Assembly (NCBI GenBank): GCA_019415945.1
Contig: DXYF01000002.1
Location: 1-33,649 of the forward strand
Reading direction: 5' to 3'
Length of the DNA stretch: 33,649 bases
Origin: Clostridiales bacterium
Lineage (GTDB): Bacteria; Bacillota; Clostridia; Oscillospirales; Acutalibacteraceae
Position 1 is the stretch's first letter. Each line of letters opens with the position of its first letter. The notes beneath the pieces are model-generated. The model was not told the DNA's origin, ran no database searches, and saw nothing but the letters and a program-made list of their open reading frames with translations. The position numbers and the translations under genes are program-made. This document shows, in pieces, positions 1 to 7,734 of the stretch.

Positions 1-2
1 CC

Positions 3-224
3 GATGTGAACGAGTTTCTGAAGCTGGTGGACAAGTACCTGGATATTCCGGAACTTGACGCCGCCATCCTCAATGAACTTGTAAGCAAGATTGTGGTACA
101 CAGCCCGGTAAGGGAGAACGGGAGAAAGCATGTACAGATAGATATATACTTCACTTATGTGGGGCAAATCCGTATCCCTTTGAAGATCGGAAGGGAGTCC
201 CTAAACGAATCAGAACCGGCGTGA
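3..224 (+). CDS. Large serine recombinase, C-terminal fragment (DUF4368-like)
   Basis: This is the 3' end of a gene that begins outside the window; the reading frame is open from base 3. The visible 74 or so residues (ending QIRIPLKIGRESLNESEPA) match the C-terminal segment I associate with DUF4368 of large serine recombinases that move integrative elements. The catalytic serine domain is not in the window, so activity cannot be judged. A perfect inverted repeat overlaps the stop codon. In such elements the recombinase gene often sits at the element boundary, so an attachment site could lie close downstream (inference). The GC-rich composition differs from the prophage that follows. Family assignment rests on the tail only. 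Confidence 0.7.
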   Translation, partial: DVNEFLKLVDKYLDIPELDAAILNELVSKIVVHSPVRENGRKHVQIDIYFTYVGQIRIPLKIGRESLNESEPA

Positions 225-240
225 CTTAACACGCCGGTTC
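213..240 (+). terminator. Perfect 11-bp stem-loop at the end of the recombinase gene
   Basis: GAACCGGCGTG (213-223) pairs perfectly with CACGCCGGTTC (230-240) across the loop ACTTAA. It overlaps the TGA stop at 222-224. The following CTACCAAATCTCTTTTTAC is only moderately T-rich, so an intrinsic terminator is likely but not certain. Confidence 0.6.
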
Positions 241-328
241 CTACCAAATCTCTTTTTACTTCCTTATGGGACACTGCCTAAAGGCGGTGCGCTTTTTTTG
301 CGCCCAAATCTGAAAGGAGTACAGATCA

Positions 329-2230
329 ATGAAAGCAACCGCTTTAAAAAAGCGCCTGTCCCTGCTGCTGGCGTTCGTTTTGTGCCTGACCGGGATACTC
401 GGCTTCGGCACGAAGACCGCATCGGCAGCGGCGCAGCAGATAGAGGCATACCTCATCTCCTTCCCCCTCGACGGGGACGAAAATCTGGATTACGGCGGCT
501 CATGGGGACACGACGCCCTCCAATATATGAACGGCTTGTATTCCGGCGCCACCCCATACACCTCCGTGCATGGCATAGGCTCGTTTACCGGGCAGATCTG
601 CTACTGCATTGAACCAGGCGTCCCTCTGGACAACGGGGATGTGCTGACCGCCTTCGACGAGAGCTTTTGGGAGAATTACCCCAGCAGCTTTAACAGCACG
701 ATCCAGCCCTATGAGATCAAGCTGCTGATCGGGCGCATCCTGCAGTACGGATACAACGGCAATATTTCGACCTCATGGCGAAGCCAGAACGACGGCGTAG
801 ATAAGCTGGCCCACGCTACCGCTACCCAGCTTCTCATATGGGAAACGGTGGTCGGAGAACGGGATTCGGATTTCAATCATGTGTCCGCCGGCGGCTATGA
901 CGCCGTTCTGGATCAGATCAGAGAGAACCATCCGCTGCGCAGCCGGATTCTGAGCTATTACAGCAGCATGGAAGCCAGCGTAAAGAGCCATTCCAAAATC
1001 CCAAGCTTCATGGCGAAAACGGCGGGCAGGGCGCAGACGGTAGAGCTTGCATGGAACGGCAGCGAATACACGGCAGCCCTGACGGACTTAAACGGCGTAC
1101 TCGGCAATTTTTCCTTTTCCTCCTCCCATGCGGGCGTCCGTCTCTCTGTCAGCAGCAATACGCTGACGATTGCAGCCGCCGAAGCGCCGGAGGGCGGCGT
1201 AACCATTACAGCGGAAAAGAAAAACGCCGTGCGCGCCGGATTTATCACCTGATCGGACGGGAAGGTTTCTCAGAGCAGCGCCACGCTGCAGGATGTGGTC
1301 ACCTACGCCGAGTCTGTCAGCGACCCGGTAACGGGATACCTGAACCTCAAGGTCAGCTATGGATCTGTCAGGATCATAAAGACCTCAGAGGACGGCATAG
1401 TGGACGATGTGCCGTTCCGTATTCAGGGAAACGGCGTCGATAAAACCGTAAAGACCATAGACGGCAAAATCCTGCTTGAAAACCTTGCCCCCGGCGAATA
1501 TACCGTAACCGAACAAACCGACGACCGCTATGTGCCGCAGGAGAGCCGCACCATTACCGTTGTCAGCGGTAAAACCACGGCAGTGGAGTTTGGTAACGTC
1601 CTCAAAAAATTTACCGTCACCCTGACCAAGGCAGACCGGGAAACCGGAACGGCGCAGGGCGACGCCAGCCTTGCGGAAGCCGTCTACGGTCTGTACAAGG
1701 GCGGCGAGCTGGTGGATAAGTATACTACCGACGAAAACGGCTCGTTTACGACTGCGGAATATGTCTGCGGTTCGGACTGGACGATCCGGGAGATCATGCC
1801 CGGCGAAGGATACCTGCTGGATGAAACCGTTTACGAGGTCGGCGCGGAGGCCGGGAATTTTACCATCGAGCATAATATGATTCCGGTAAGCGTGGGCGAG
1901 GATGTCATCAAAGGAAAAATCGCGCTTCTGAAGCTTATGAACGACGGGAGCACGCAGATCGAAACGCCGGAGGAAGGCGCGGTATTCGAGGTTTACCTGA
2001 AAAGCGCCGGCAGCTATGAGGCGGCAGAGGAATCTGAACGGGACGTCCTTGTCTGCGATGCGTTCGGATTTGCCGAAACAAAAGACCTGCCCTACGGCAT
2101 TTATACCGTAAAGCAGACCAAAGGCTGGGAAGGCAAGGAATTGATGCCGGCTTTCGATGTGTTTGTGAAAGAGGACGGCGAAACCTATCGCTATCTTATC
2201 AACAACGCCATTGTAAGTTTTCGGATATAA
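329..2230 (+). pseudogene. Secreted thioester-domain / Cna-B (SpaA-like) adhesin, broken by an in-frame TGA and truncated at the 3' end
   Basis: ATG follows AAAGGAG. Residues 1-33 form a Sec signal peptide (KKR, a hydrophobic core, cleavage near TASA-A). A TQXA/thioester domain follows, with Cys93 in CYCIEPG and Gln167 in TQLLIWE, the pair expected to form the internal thioester that bonds covalently to host surfaces. At 1250-1252 an in-frame TGA falls between AGFIT and SDGKVSQ. The same frame stays open to 2230 and encodes three Cna-B/SpaA-like repeats (first from YGSVRIIKTSEDG, third ending YRYLINNA). The natural reading is TGG (Trp) mutated to TGA. After YLINNA the homology stops and a TAA follows. 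No LPXTG sorting signal or membrane anchor is present, so even the readthrough product could not be wall-anchored. Confidence is high for the family and good for the broken state. Confidence 0.85.
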
Positions 2231-2452
2231 TGGGAAAAGGAAAATAAACCGTAAAAAACCGTTAAAAAGATTTAAAACATTGAAAATATAGTAAACAAGC
2301 CGTTTTTCGGGTGTAAGAAAATGATACACTTTGAAAGACGGCAATTTTTTTTATATAGTACGAAAAGGAAAACCGAGCCTTTTCCCCGGCTAAATTTCCG
2401 GGGCGGCTCGGTTTGGATTTTTAAAAAGTGACCTTTTAAAACCGTTTAAAAT
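2229..2452. repeat. ACCGT- and AATGGGAA-type short repeats near the probable left end
   Basis: AATGGGAA occurs at 2229-2236. AAACCGTAAAA at 2246-2256 is followed at once by AAACCGTTAAAA at 2256-2267, and AAAACCGTTTAAAA recurs at 2438-2451. Mu-type transposases bind several short repeats near each phage end, so these are candidate transposase sites. The unit length and true left terminus cannot be fixed from one end alone. Confidence 0.35.
2370..2414. terminator. Strong bipartite GC-rich hairpin terminator
   Basis: AAACCGAGCC (2370-2379) pairs with GGCTCGGTTT (2405-2414). Inside, CCCCGG (2384-2389) pairs with CCGGGG (2398-2403). TGGATTTTTAAAAAG follows. It may end transcription coming from the adhesin side or insulate the prophage end. 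Its GC-richness fits the flanking DNA better than the phage, which is why the exact left boundary is uncertain. Confidence 0.7.
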
Positions 2453-2514
2453 GGCTTTAAATCGGCATTAATTGAATTTTTAAGAGGTAACGGAATAATT
2501 AATTAAAAAGCAAA

Positions 2515-2559
2515 TCAATGGGAACTATTTTTAATTCAATGGGAACTAACTTCCCATTA
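2515..2559. promoter_or_regulatory. Two direct repeats plus one inverted copy of AATGGGAA
   Basis: TCAATGGGAACT occurs at 2515-2526 and again at 2536-2547, 21 bp apart, that is, two helical turns. An inverted copy, TTCCCATTA, lies at 2551-2559, making AATGGGAA-CTAAC-TTCCCATT a perfect 8-5-8 palindrome. A fourth AATGGGAA is at 2229. The spacing suggests a protein-binding array, either transposase end-binding/enhancer sites or an operator. The motif differs from the operators of the nearby repressor. Confidence 0.45.
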
Positions 2560-2653
2560 CGATAAAATCTATGTTTTTCAACATTTCTGTGCTTTTTGAT
2601 GTGGAAAACCTTTAAAAATTAACTTGTGTATAAATATGCATAATAATTAAATA

Positions 2654-3595
2654 TTATTGCATATCAAGCGTTCCGAGCACCTTTCCGGCACATCGGATGT
2701 CATCATACTCGTGCAATTTAATAGGATTGTAGGCAGGATTGAGCGAAATCAGCTCATTTCTGCCCATTTTTTTTATGTAGGATTCATTATTCAAAATAAA
2801 AACGCCGATTTCACCCTCGTAAATGCTTTCGGAGCTTTTCACAAGGACACGATCTCCGTCAGAAAATTTAGGCTGCATACTGTCACCTCTTACCTCAAGC
2901 AAAAAGTCCGCTCCCATAGTTTTTTCGTTTCTGGGAACAGTTACCCATTCGACTGGTATTTCATCATTAAGCCACATACCTAAACCTGCCGATGCAGGTG
3001 TTTCATACAAAGGAATTACTATATGTCGTTCTTTTGACGGCTTTTTCTGTGGAGTAACTATATTAGTGATTTCTTTTAAAACCTCAACTTCCCCATTTAT
3101 AAATCTTTTATTAAACTCTGAAAAATCTAAATTTTCACCATATTCAGTTGCAGAACGAAAATCATCAACATAACGCTCTATACGTCCAACAACTTCTGTT
3201 ATACAAGAAAATAAAAACTGTTTATCACTTACATAGATAGCAGAATTGTTTTGCATTCTTCTCAATGAATAAAGAATGCTGTGAATCCTATCCAGTGTTT
3301 TCTCATCGAGGGTAGAACACATTTTTTCAAAATTGAGCATTGAAAGTTTATGACAATCTCTTATCGTTTCTTGCAAGTCTTTGTCTAAATAATTTGTATC
3401 ATCGTTATCGAGCAAATCTTCAACGCTGCATTTAAAAACAGCTGCGATATCCTTAAGTGTTGATATGTTAGGTTCAGATTTTCCGGTTTCCCATTTAGCA
3501 ATAGCTTGTTGGCTTACATTTAAAAGATTCGCAAGTTCTTTCTGTTTCAATCCTGCATTAAGTCTTAAATTTTTTAAATTATCTGGAAAATTCAA
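2654..3595 (-). CDS. LexA/CI-like phage repressor (XRE HTH + S24 peptidase)
   Basis: A 313-residue protein. The TTG start at 3595 follows GAAAGGGTGATACTA, a better site than the in-frame TTG at 3625. The N-terminus is an XRE helix-turn-helix (QKELANLLNVSQQAIAKWETG). The C-terminus is an S24/LexA autoprotease: Ala203-Gly204 in PASAGLGMW is the likely cleavage site, Ser239 in GDSMQP the nucleophile, and a Lys in YIKKM (about 275/276) the general base. Such repressors hold lysogeny and self-cleave when RecA filaments form after DNA damage. It is transcribed toward the left end, as c is in Mu, but Mu's own repressor is not S24-type. Its own promoter spans operator O1, so autoregulation is likely. 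Confidence 0.92.
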   Translation of the reverse strand: MNFPDNLKNLRLNAGLKQKELANLLNVSQQAIAKWETGKSEPNISTLKDIAAVFKCSVEDLLDNDDTNYLDKDLQETIRDCHKLSMLNFEKMCSTLDEKTLDRIHSILYSLRRMQNNSAIYVSDKQFLFSCITEVVGRIERYVDDFRSATEYGENLDFSEFNKRFINGEVEVLKEITNIVTPQKKPSKERHIVIPLYETPASAGLGMWLNDEIPVEWVTVPRNEKTMGADFLLEVRGDSMQPKFSDGDRVLVKSSESIYEGEIGVFILNNESYIKKMGRNELISLNPAYNPIKLHEYDDIRCAGKVLGTLDMQ

Positions 3596-3616
3596 TAGTA
3601 TCACCCTTTCAAGAAT

Positions 3617-3646
3617 AATATACAACTATAAGTTGTGAAAAGTCAA
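3617..3646 (-). promoter_or_regulatory. Leftward repressor promoter
   Basis: On the minus strand TTGACT (plus bases 3641-3646) and TATATT (3617-3622) are 18 bp apart. Operator O1 fills the spacer, so a bound repressor would block this promoter. Confidence 0.6.
3621..3637. promoter_or_regulatory. Operator O1
   Basis: ACAACTATAAGTTGT (3622-3636) is a perfect dyad with arms ACAACT/AGTTGT. It shares the TACAACT half-site with O2 and O3 and lies in the spacer of the leftward promoter. Confidence 0.7.
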
Positions 3647-3664
3647 TGAAAATTAAAAAATATA

Positions 3665-3693
3665 TTGACATACAACTAAAAGTAGTATATTAT
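3665..3693 (+). promoter_or_regulatory. Rightward early promoter
   Basis: TTGACA (3665-3670) and TATTAT (3688-3693) are 17 bp apart, with TATAAT also at 3691-3696. The spacer is exactly operator O2. It should drive the cro-like gene and the transposition operon. Confidence 0.7.
3671..3687. promoter_or_regulatory. Operator O2
   Basis: TACAACTAAAAGTAGTA is a near-perfect dyad occupying the whole spacer of the early promoter. It matches O3 at 16 of 17 positions. Confidence 0.7.
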
Positions 3694-3704
3694 AATCTTA
3701 ACGG

Positions 3705-3721
3705 TACAACTAAATGTAGTA
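3705..3721. promoter_or_regulatory. Operator O3
   Basis: TACAACTAAATGTAGTA lies between the early promoter and the cro-like gene. O2 and O3 start 34 bp apart, about three helical turns, which would suit cooperative binding. Confidence 0.68.
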
Positions 3722-3735
3722 TCAGAGGTGATTAT

Positions 3736-3912
3736 ATGAATATAAAGAAACTACGATTAAAGAATAATTGGTCTCAACAAAAATTAGCTGAAAAGTTGAA
3801 TGTATCACAACAAACAATTGCTAAATGGGAAAATGAAAAATGTTTTCCACGAAGCGAGCTATTGCCGGTTATTGCTTCAATTTTTAACTGCAAAATTGAA
3901 GATTTATATTAA
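3736..3912 (+). CDS. Cro/Ner-like XRE DNA-binding protein
   Basis: A 58-residue protein made of a single XRE helix-turn-helix domain (NNWSQQKLAEKLNVSQQTIAKWEN). The ATG at 3736 follows AGAGGTGATT; an upstream extension of the frame would run through operators O2 and O3 and is unlikely. The recognition helix region, VSQQTIAKWE, is nearly identical to VSQQAIAKWE in the S24 repressor, so both should bind the same operators. It is the first gene of the rightward operon, the position of ner in Mu and cro in lambda. It probably limits repressor and early transcription after induction. Confidence 0.85.
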   Translation: MNIKKLRLKNNWSQQKLAEKLNVSQQTIAKWENEKCFPRSELLPVIASIFNCKIEDLY

Positions 3913-3933
3913 TTAATATTGGAGGTTATATTG

Positions 3934-4140
3934 ATGATAGGTAAAACAATAAACGGATATTCATTTATCGGCAATATCAACAACCGTGTTGTGCTTGCAC
4001 ACAATCCAAAAGCCGCTGAACCGTGGGTTGTTTGGAATCTTGACAGTGACGGTGACTCGTACAGTGGAAGTTATTTTTCTAACCGTGAGTCTGCGGTAAA
4101 GGAATTTTGCGAAAGAGCTTTTTGTTATGCGTTACCCTGA
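3934..4140 (+). CDS. Small hypothetical early protein
   Basis: A 68-residue protein (MIGKTINGYSF...) with ATG at 3934 after GGAGGTTATATTG. It contains a GYSFIGNINNRVVLAHNP start and a DSDGDSYSGSYFSNRESAV stretch. No transmembrane segment or known catalytic motif is visible and I do not recognise the family. The tail overlaps the start of the next gene by 14 bases, showing translational coupling inside the early operon. Confidence 0.6.
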   Translation: MIGKTINGYSFIGNINNRVVLAHNPKAAEPWVVWNLDSDGDSYSGSYFSNRESAVKEFCERAFCYALP

Positions 4141-4315
4141 CCAACGCTGTGCCGGATGCGGTCACCGCAGACCGGTTTCGGACAGTTATAAAGAAAGTTA
4201 TCAGATATGCCACTACATCTTAGATACAGGAGAGCCGAGAGGTTGCCCGGTTGAAAAATGTAAACACTACACTACAGAAGAATGTCATATTAAGGATGAC
4301 TTATGGAATGATTAA
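4127..4315 (+). CDS. Small Cys-rich, probably zinc-binding protein
   Basis: A 62-residue protein that starts inside the 3' end of the preceding gene. It has CAGCGHRRP near the N-terminus, then ICHY, GCPVEKCKHY and ECHI. The paired CxxC/CxxxxC spacing suggests a structural zinc site. Function is unknown. It is the first of several small Cys-rich proteins in the early operon (see 7510 and 8490). Confidence 0.6.
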   Translation: MRYPDQRCAGCGHRRPVSDSYKESYQICHYILDTGEPRGCPVEKCKHYTTEECHIKDDLWND

Positions 4316-4341
4316 CAAGAAGATTTTACTACCAAGTCGAA

Positions 4342-4380
4342 ACCGCCGCAAGGCGGTCAGCAGGAAATGAGCTACCTGCT
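4342..4380 (+). promoter_or_regulatory. Two tandem stem-loops in the transposase leader
   Basis: ACCGCC-GCAA-GGCGGT (4342-4357) is a 6-bp stem capped by a GNRA-type GCAA loop. AGCAGG (4359-4364) pairs with CCTGCT (4375-4380) right after it. They fill the 97-base gap before the transposase start. No T-tract follows, so they are more likely RNA-processing or translation-control elements than terminators. Confidence 0.4.
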
Positions 4381-4412
4381 CTGATGATGACAGCTCAAAA
4401 GGATGTGATGTT

Positions 4413-6371
4413 TTGATTTATCTTACAGTTAAAGAAGTTGCTGAATTGAAGTGTTTTACGCAAAGGTATGTGAAAATGCTCGTTGCCGACGGTAACATAA
4501 AAAGTGTTGAAACCGTCAACTCAAATAACCGCAAGAAGTATTTAATACCCATAAGCGAATTATCCCCACACGAGCAACTCAAATATTATAAATCTCACAA
4601 CATAGAAATTCCTGAGGAGCTGCTTGCCGGGCGTAAACCTAAAGCACAGCACCCTCACAAGGAATTTGACGAATTTAGCGCAGAGCAGCGTGAGGAGATT
4701 GCCGAGTGGATACGGATTATAAATGCGTGGGACGAATATTGTGCAAAATCGAAGCTGCAGAAAGTCCCGGCTACTGAAAAATTCGTACAGCTTCAGAAAG
4801 TCGCTAACCCGGAACTCAATATTTCAAAAGGCATTTTATACCGTAAAAAAGCTGCTTTGAAGGCTGATGATTTAGCAGGTCTGATTGATAACCGAGGGAG
4901 CTGGAAAAAGGGCACTTCTTCAATTCCTGATGTTGTATGGGAATGTTTTTTAAGCTTTTATCTTGACGAATCACAGTATCCCATTACAGCTTGCTACGAA
5001 TACACGGAAATGTGGCTTAAAGCAGAAGCTCCGCAATATCTTCCGCTGCCTGACTATTCAAGTTTCTACCGAAAGATTCAGACGTCGATACCAAAGCCCC
5101 TTGAAGTAATGGGGCGTGAGGGTATGAAAGCATTTAGAGACAGGTGTGCACCGTATATCAGACGTACCTACGAAGATATGGTAAGTAATGAATGGTGGAT
5201 TGCCGACAACCATACCTTTGACGTACAGACGAAAGGTGAAAAAGGTAACCTGCACAGGCTTTATCTCACAGCATTTTTCGACGCTCGCAGCGGAATCTTC
5301 ACCGGGTGTTATGTAACAGACGCACCGTCATCACAGGCAACGCTCATAGCACTTCGTAAAGGAATTATGAAGTACGGCATACCGCAGAACATTTATGTTG
5401 ATAACGGTCGTGAGTTCCTTACTTTCGATGTTGGTGGTTTAGGTCACAGGCAAAAGAAGAGTACAAAAGATAAATTTGCTCCACCTCCTGTGTTTGAAAG
5501 ACTCGGTATAAAAATGACGAACGCTATTGTACGAAATGCAAAAGCAAAAATCATTGAACGGCGTTTCCGTGACGTTAAGGACAGGCTTTCGAGACTGTTC
5601 CCGACATATACGGGTGGAAACGTAGTCGAACGCCCGGAACGTCTGAAACAGGTTATTAAGAACGCAGATAATATTCCAACGGATTATGAATTTACACAGG
5701 CTGTTGAGGATATTCTCACCTATTATATGAACGAGAAGCCATATTCCGGTGCGGTTTCTTCTGATAACGGTAAAACCCGAATGCAGGTCTACAGAGAGAA
5801 TCTACACGAAAAGAGAATTGCTTCTGAATTTGACCTCAACCTTATGCTGATGAGGAGTACCAGAAGTCAGAAAGTCGGCAGACGTGGCGTTCATCTTACC
5901 ATTGCAGGTGAAAAGGTTGATTATTATAACGATGAGCTGATACTCAATCATTTAGACGAGTCGGTTTATTGTAGATACGACCCCGAAGATATATCAACCG
6001 TAAGAATATATGACCTTAATGACAACTACATAATGACAGCTCCCACCGCTAATGATACAGTGCTCGCATATGGCTCTTCAAAAGAAGCTGTCGGACAGGC
6101 ATTGCGTAAGGTTAAAAATCTTGAAAAGCTCACAAAACAGGAGCTTAAAGCAACAGCAATTACAAGCCTTGGCAAGAAAACAGCTCTTGAACTTGTACTT
6201 GCCGCTGCGGAAGAAAACAAAGCTAAAGCCGAGGAAATTAATCCTAAGGTTATATCAGTACACCGTGCCGATGAAGAGCCTGCAGAAATGCAAATCGCAG
6301 TCGGTCAGAATAATGTAGTTAAAATTGACAAAGCAAAAATGATAAAAAACATTGAACAAAGGGAGGAATAA
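4413..6371 (+). CDS. MuA-like DDE transposase
   Basis: A 652-residue protein close in size to MuA (663). The TTG start follows AAGGATGTGATGTT. Residues 1-60 form an N-terminal helix-turn-helix (LTVKEVAELKCFTQRYVKMLV). The rve/DDE core spans about 255-400 with D265 (WWIADNHTFD), D330 (YVDNGREF) and E382 (IIERRFRDV). The spacings of 64 and 51 residues agree with D269/D336/E392 of MuA. A Mu C-terminal beta-barrel segment (GVHLTIAGEKVDYYND, near 480) and a long charged tail follow. It should bind the phage ends and carry out strand transfer for integration and replicative transposition, activated by the downstream ATPase, whose start lies 2 bases after its stop. Confidence 0.95.
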   Translation: MIYLTVKEVAELKCFTQRYVKMLVADGNIKSVETVNSNNRKKYLIPISELSPHEQLKYYKSHNIEIPEELLAGRKPKAQHPHKEFDEFSAEQREEIAEWIRIINAWDEYCAKSKLQKVPATEKFVQLQKVANPELNISKGILYRKKAALKADDLAGLIDNRGSWKKGTSSIPDVVWECFLSFYLDESQYPITACYEYTEMWLKAEAPQYLPLPDYSSFYRKIQTSIPKPLEVMGREGMKAFRDRCAPYIRRTYEDMVSNEWWIADNHTFDVQTKGEKGNLHRLYLTAFFDARSGIFTGCYVTDAPSSQATLIALRKGIMKYGIPQNIYVDNGREFLTFDVGGLGHRQKKSTKDKFAPPPVFERLGIKMTNAIVRNAKAKIIERRFRDVKDRLSRLFPTYTGGNVVERPERLKQVIKNADNIPTDYEFTQAVEDILTYYMNEKPYSGAVSSDNGKTRMQVYRENLHEKRIASEFDLNLMLMRSTRSQKVGRRGVHLTIAGEKVDYYNDELILNHLDESVYCRYDPEDISTVRIYDLNDNYIMTAPTANDTVLAYGSSKEAVGQALRKVKNLEKLTKQELKATAITSLGKKTALELVLAAAEENKAKAEEINPKVISVHRADEEPAEMQIAVGQNNVVKIDKAKMIKNIEQREE

Positions 6372-6373
6372 AA

Positions 6374-7291
6374 ATGTCAGTAAATCCTGAATTACAGCAA
6401 ATGCTCCGGGATTATATCAAAAGTGACTGCGATAACTCGCAAAACAAAGCGGCAAAAGCTCTTGGCTGGTCACCTGCTTACATATCCACTTATCTTAAAG
6501 GTGATTTTAAGGGCGATTTGGAAAAGTTTGAATCCTCGTTATCAGAAGCGTTCTCAAATAAGAACGCTGCCGAGAACCTTAAAAGTGCTGTTGTATCGGG
6601 GGCTTACAAGCCAACGAGCATCAGCGAGAGTGTTTATGAAACAATCCGTTTGTGTCACCTGAAGGGCGGTCTTGCGATTGAGTGCGGTGATGCCGGAATC
6701 GGTAAGACAATGGCTTGCAAGAAGTACGCAGAGGATTATCCTTCATCGGCAATATATGTAACCGTTAATCCTTGCCTCGTAACACTAAACGCCTTTTTAA
6801 AGCTACTTTGCAGGGTGCAGAAAATTACGGCAACAGGTCGCAAAGACGAAATGTGGATGAGATTATCAGACAGCTTTTCCGGTGAACGCAAGGTGCTGAT
6901 TATAGACGAAGCTCAACATCTTCCGATTAAGACCATTGAAGCAATAAGAGCGTTTTTTGACAGTAACCCCCTGCTGGGTATTTGTCTTGTCGGGAACATA
7001 GAAACAGTAACAAATACCGGTAAAAGCAGAGAGGCTTTTGCTCAAATCAGAAACAGGACGAAACTTACTGAAATTCGGCACACAACATCAATTAAGAGCA
7101 ATGATATTGCATTGTTGTTTCCTGCAATAGCCGAAAATGAAAAAGCAAAAAGCTTTATGCTTGGTATAGCTCGCTCAGAACAAGGTATTAGGGGTGCGAG
7201 CAATGTGTTTTCAAATGCGGTTGATAATGGGAATATTACATATCAAGGTTTACTTGCTATGGCTAAAGCAATGAAATTAAAGTTAACTTAA
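6374..7291 (+). CDS. MuB-like AAA+ transposition ATPase
   Basis: A 305-residue protein similar in size to MuB (312). Residues 1-60 hold a small helix-turn-helix (NSQNKAAKALGWSPAYISTYLKG), as in MuB. Walker A is GDAGIGKT (105-112) and Walker B is LIIDEAQHL (175-183), with D178/E179 as metal and catalytic residues. RNRTK near 220 is a likely sensor/arginine region. MuB-type proteins coat target DNA, deliver it to the transposase and give target immunity. It starts 2 bases after the transposase stop, with GGGAGG in the transposase tail as its ribosome binding site, so the two are co-translated. Confidence 0.92.
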   Translation: MSVNPELQQMLRDYIKSDCDNSQNKAAKALGWSPAYISTYLKGDFKGDLEKFESSLSEAFSNKNAAENLKSAVVSGAYKPTSISESVYETIRLCHLKGGLAIECGDAGIGKTMACKKYAEDYPSSAIYVTVNPCLVTLNAFLKLLCRVQKITATGRKDEMWMRLSDSFSGERKVLIIDEAQHLPIKTIEAIRAFFDSNPLLGICLVGNIETVTNTGKSREAFAQIRNRTKLTEIRHTTSIKSNDIALLFPAIAENEKAKSFMLGIARSEQGIRGASNVFSNAVDNGNITYQGLLAMAKAMKLKLT

Positions 7292-7310
7292 TAATTATGG
7301 AGGGCTTGAA

Positions 7311-7532
7311 TTGAAAAAGAAAATGATTTTAATGGTATTAACCGGTTTCTGTGTCGGAATAATGATGCAGGAATCAATATCGCAGTTACGATGGCGAAGT
7401 ATTGCAATTGGCGGGGAAATTTTCTTTATCCCAATGGTATTTCTGCTGATTTGGTTTGGATGGGTACTTAGAGATGAATTTTTCAAGGCAGCTTTTAGGA
7501 GGCGAAAAAATGATAATTCACGCAGAAAGTGA
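7311..7532 (+). CDS. Small membrane protein with two hydrophobic segments
   Basis: A 73-residue protein with a TTG start at 7311 behind GGAGGGCTTGAA. Hydrophobic stretches at about 4-18 (MILMVLTGFCVGIMM) and 33-52 (IAIGGEIFFIPMVFLLIWFG) precede a basic tail (FRRRKNDNSRRK). No family is recognised. It overlaps the next gene by 23 bases. A membrane role early in the lytic cycle is possible, but nothing specific can be said. Confidence 0.6.
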   Translation: MKKKMILMVLTGFCVGIMMQESISQLRWRSIAIGGEIFFIPMVFLLIWFGWVLRDEFFKAAFRRRKNDNSRRK

Positions 7533-7734
7533 ACAGCAAAAAAAGGTTATTTCAATACATATATGTACCGGCACAATTTGCAAAAACTGCATCAATTTCA
7601 GTAAAAGTGCTGTATTCCCTGATAGAGGCTATTGTCACAAGCACAATAAGCCAGGGTTTACTTACAACGATTTTTGCAGTTGGTTCAAAAGGAGTGTTAA
7701 CAATGACAAACGAACAATGGAACAATGTAGATAA
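7510..7734 (+). CDS. Small Cys-rich hypothetical protein
   Basis: A 74-residue protein with ATG at 7510 after TTAGGAGGCGAAAAA. It contains CTGTICKNC and later YCHKHNKPGFTYNDFCSWF, giving a CxxC plus C/H/C pattern typical of a small zinc-binding fold. The same YCHxxNK...DFCxxF pattern is common in small phage proteins of unknown role in Clostridia. It overlaps the neighbours on both sides, and no function is assigned. Confidence 0.6.
   Translation: MIIHAESEQQKKVISIHICTGTICKNCINFSKSAVFPDRGYCHKHNKPGFTYNDFCSWFKRSVNNDKRTMEQCR

Noticed and set aside
1250..1252. UGA decoded as an amino acid (alternative code or readthrough) in the adhesin
   Set aside because: Many clearly intact neighbouring genes end in UGA, for example NusG-like, terminase and tape measure genes, and no readthrough signal is visible. 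A nonsense mutation of TGG is simpler.
1385..2344. Long antisense open frame opposite the adhesin repeats
   Set aside because: It has no ribosome binding site, no recognisable domain, and is opposite a well-supported repeat protein; GC-rich composition explains the open frame.
3646..3735. N-terminal extension of the Cro-like protein
   Set aside because: The extension would translate the promoter and operators O2/O3; the ATG at 3736 has its own AGAGGTGATT site.
7529..7702. N-terminal extension of the 7703 gene
   Set aside because: It overlaps most of the Cys-rich gene at 7510, and AAAGGAGTG directly precedes the ATG at 7703.
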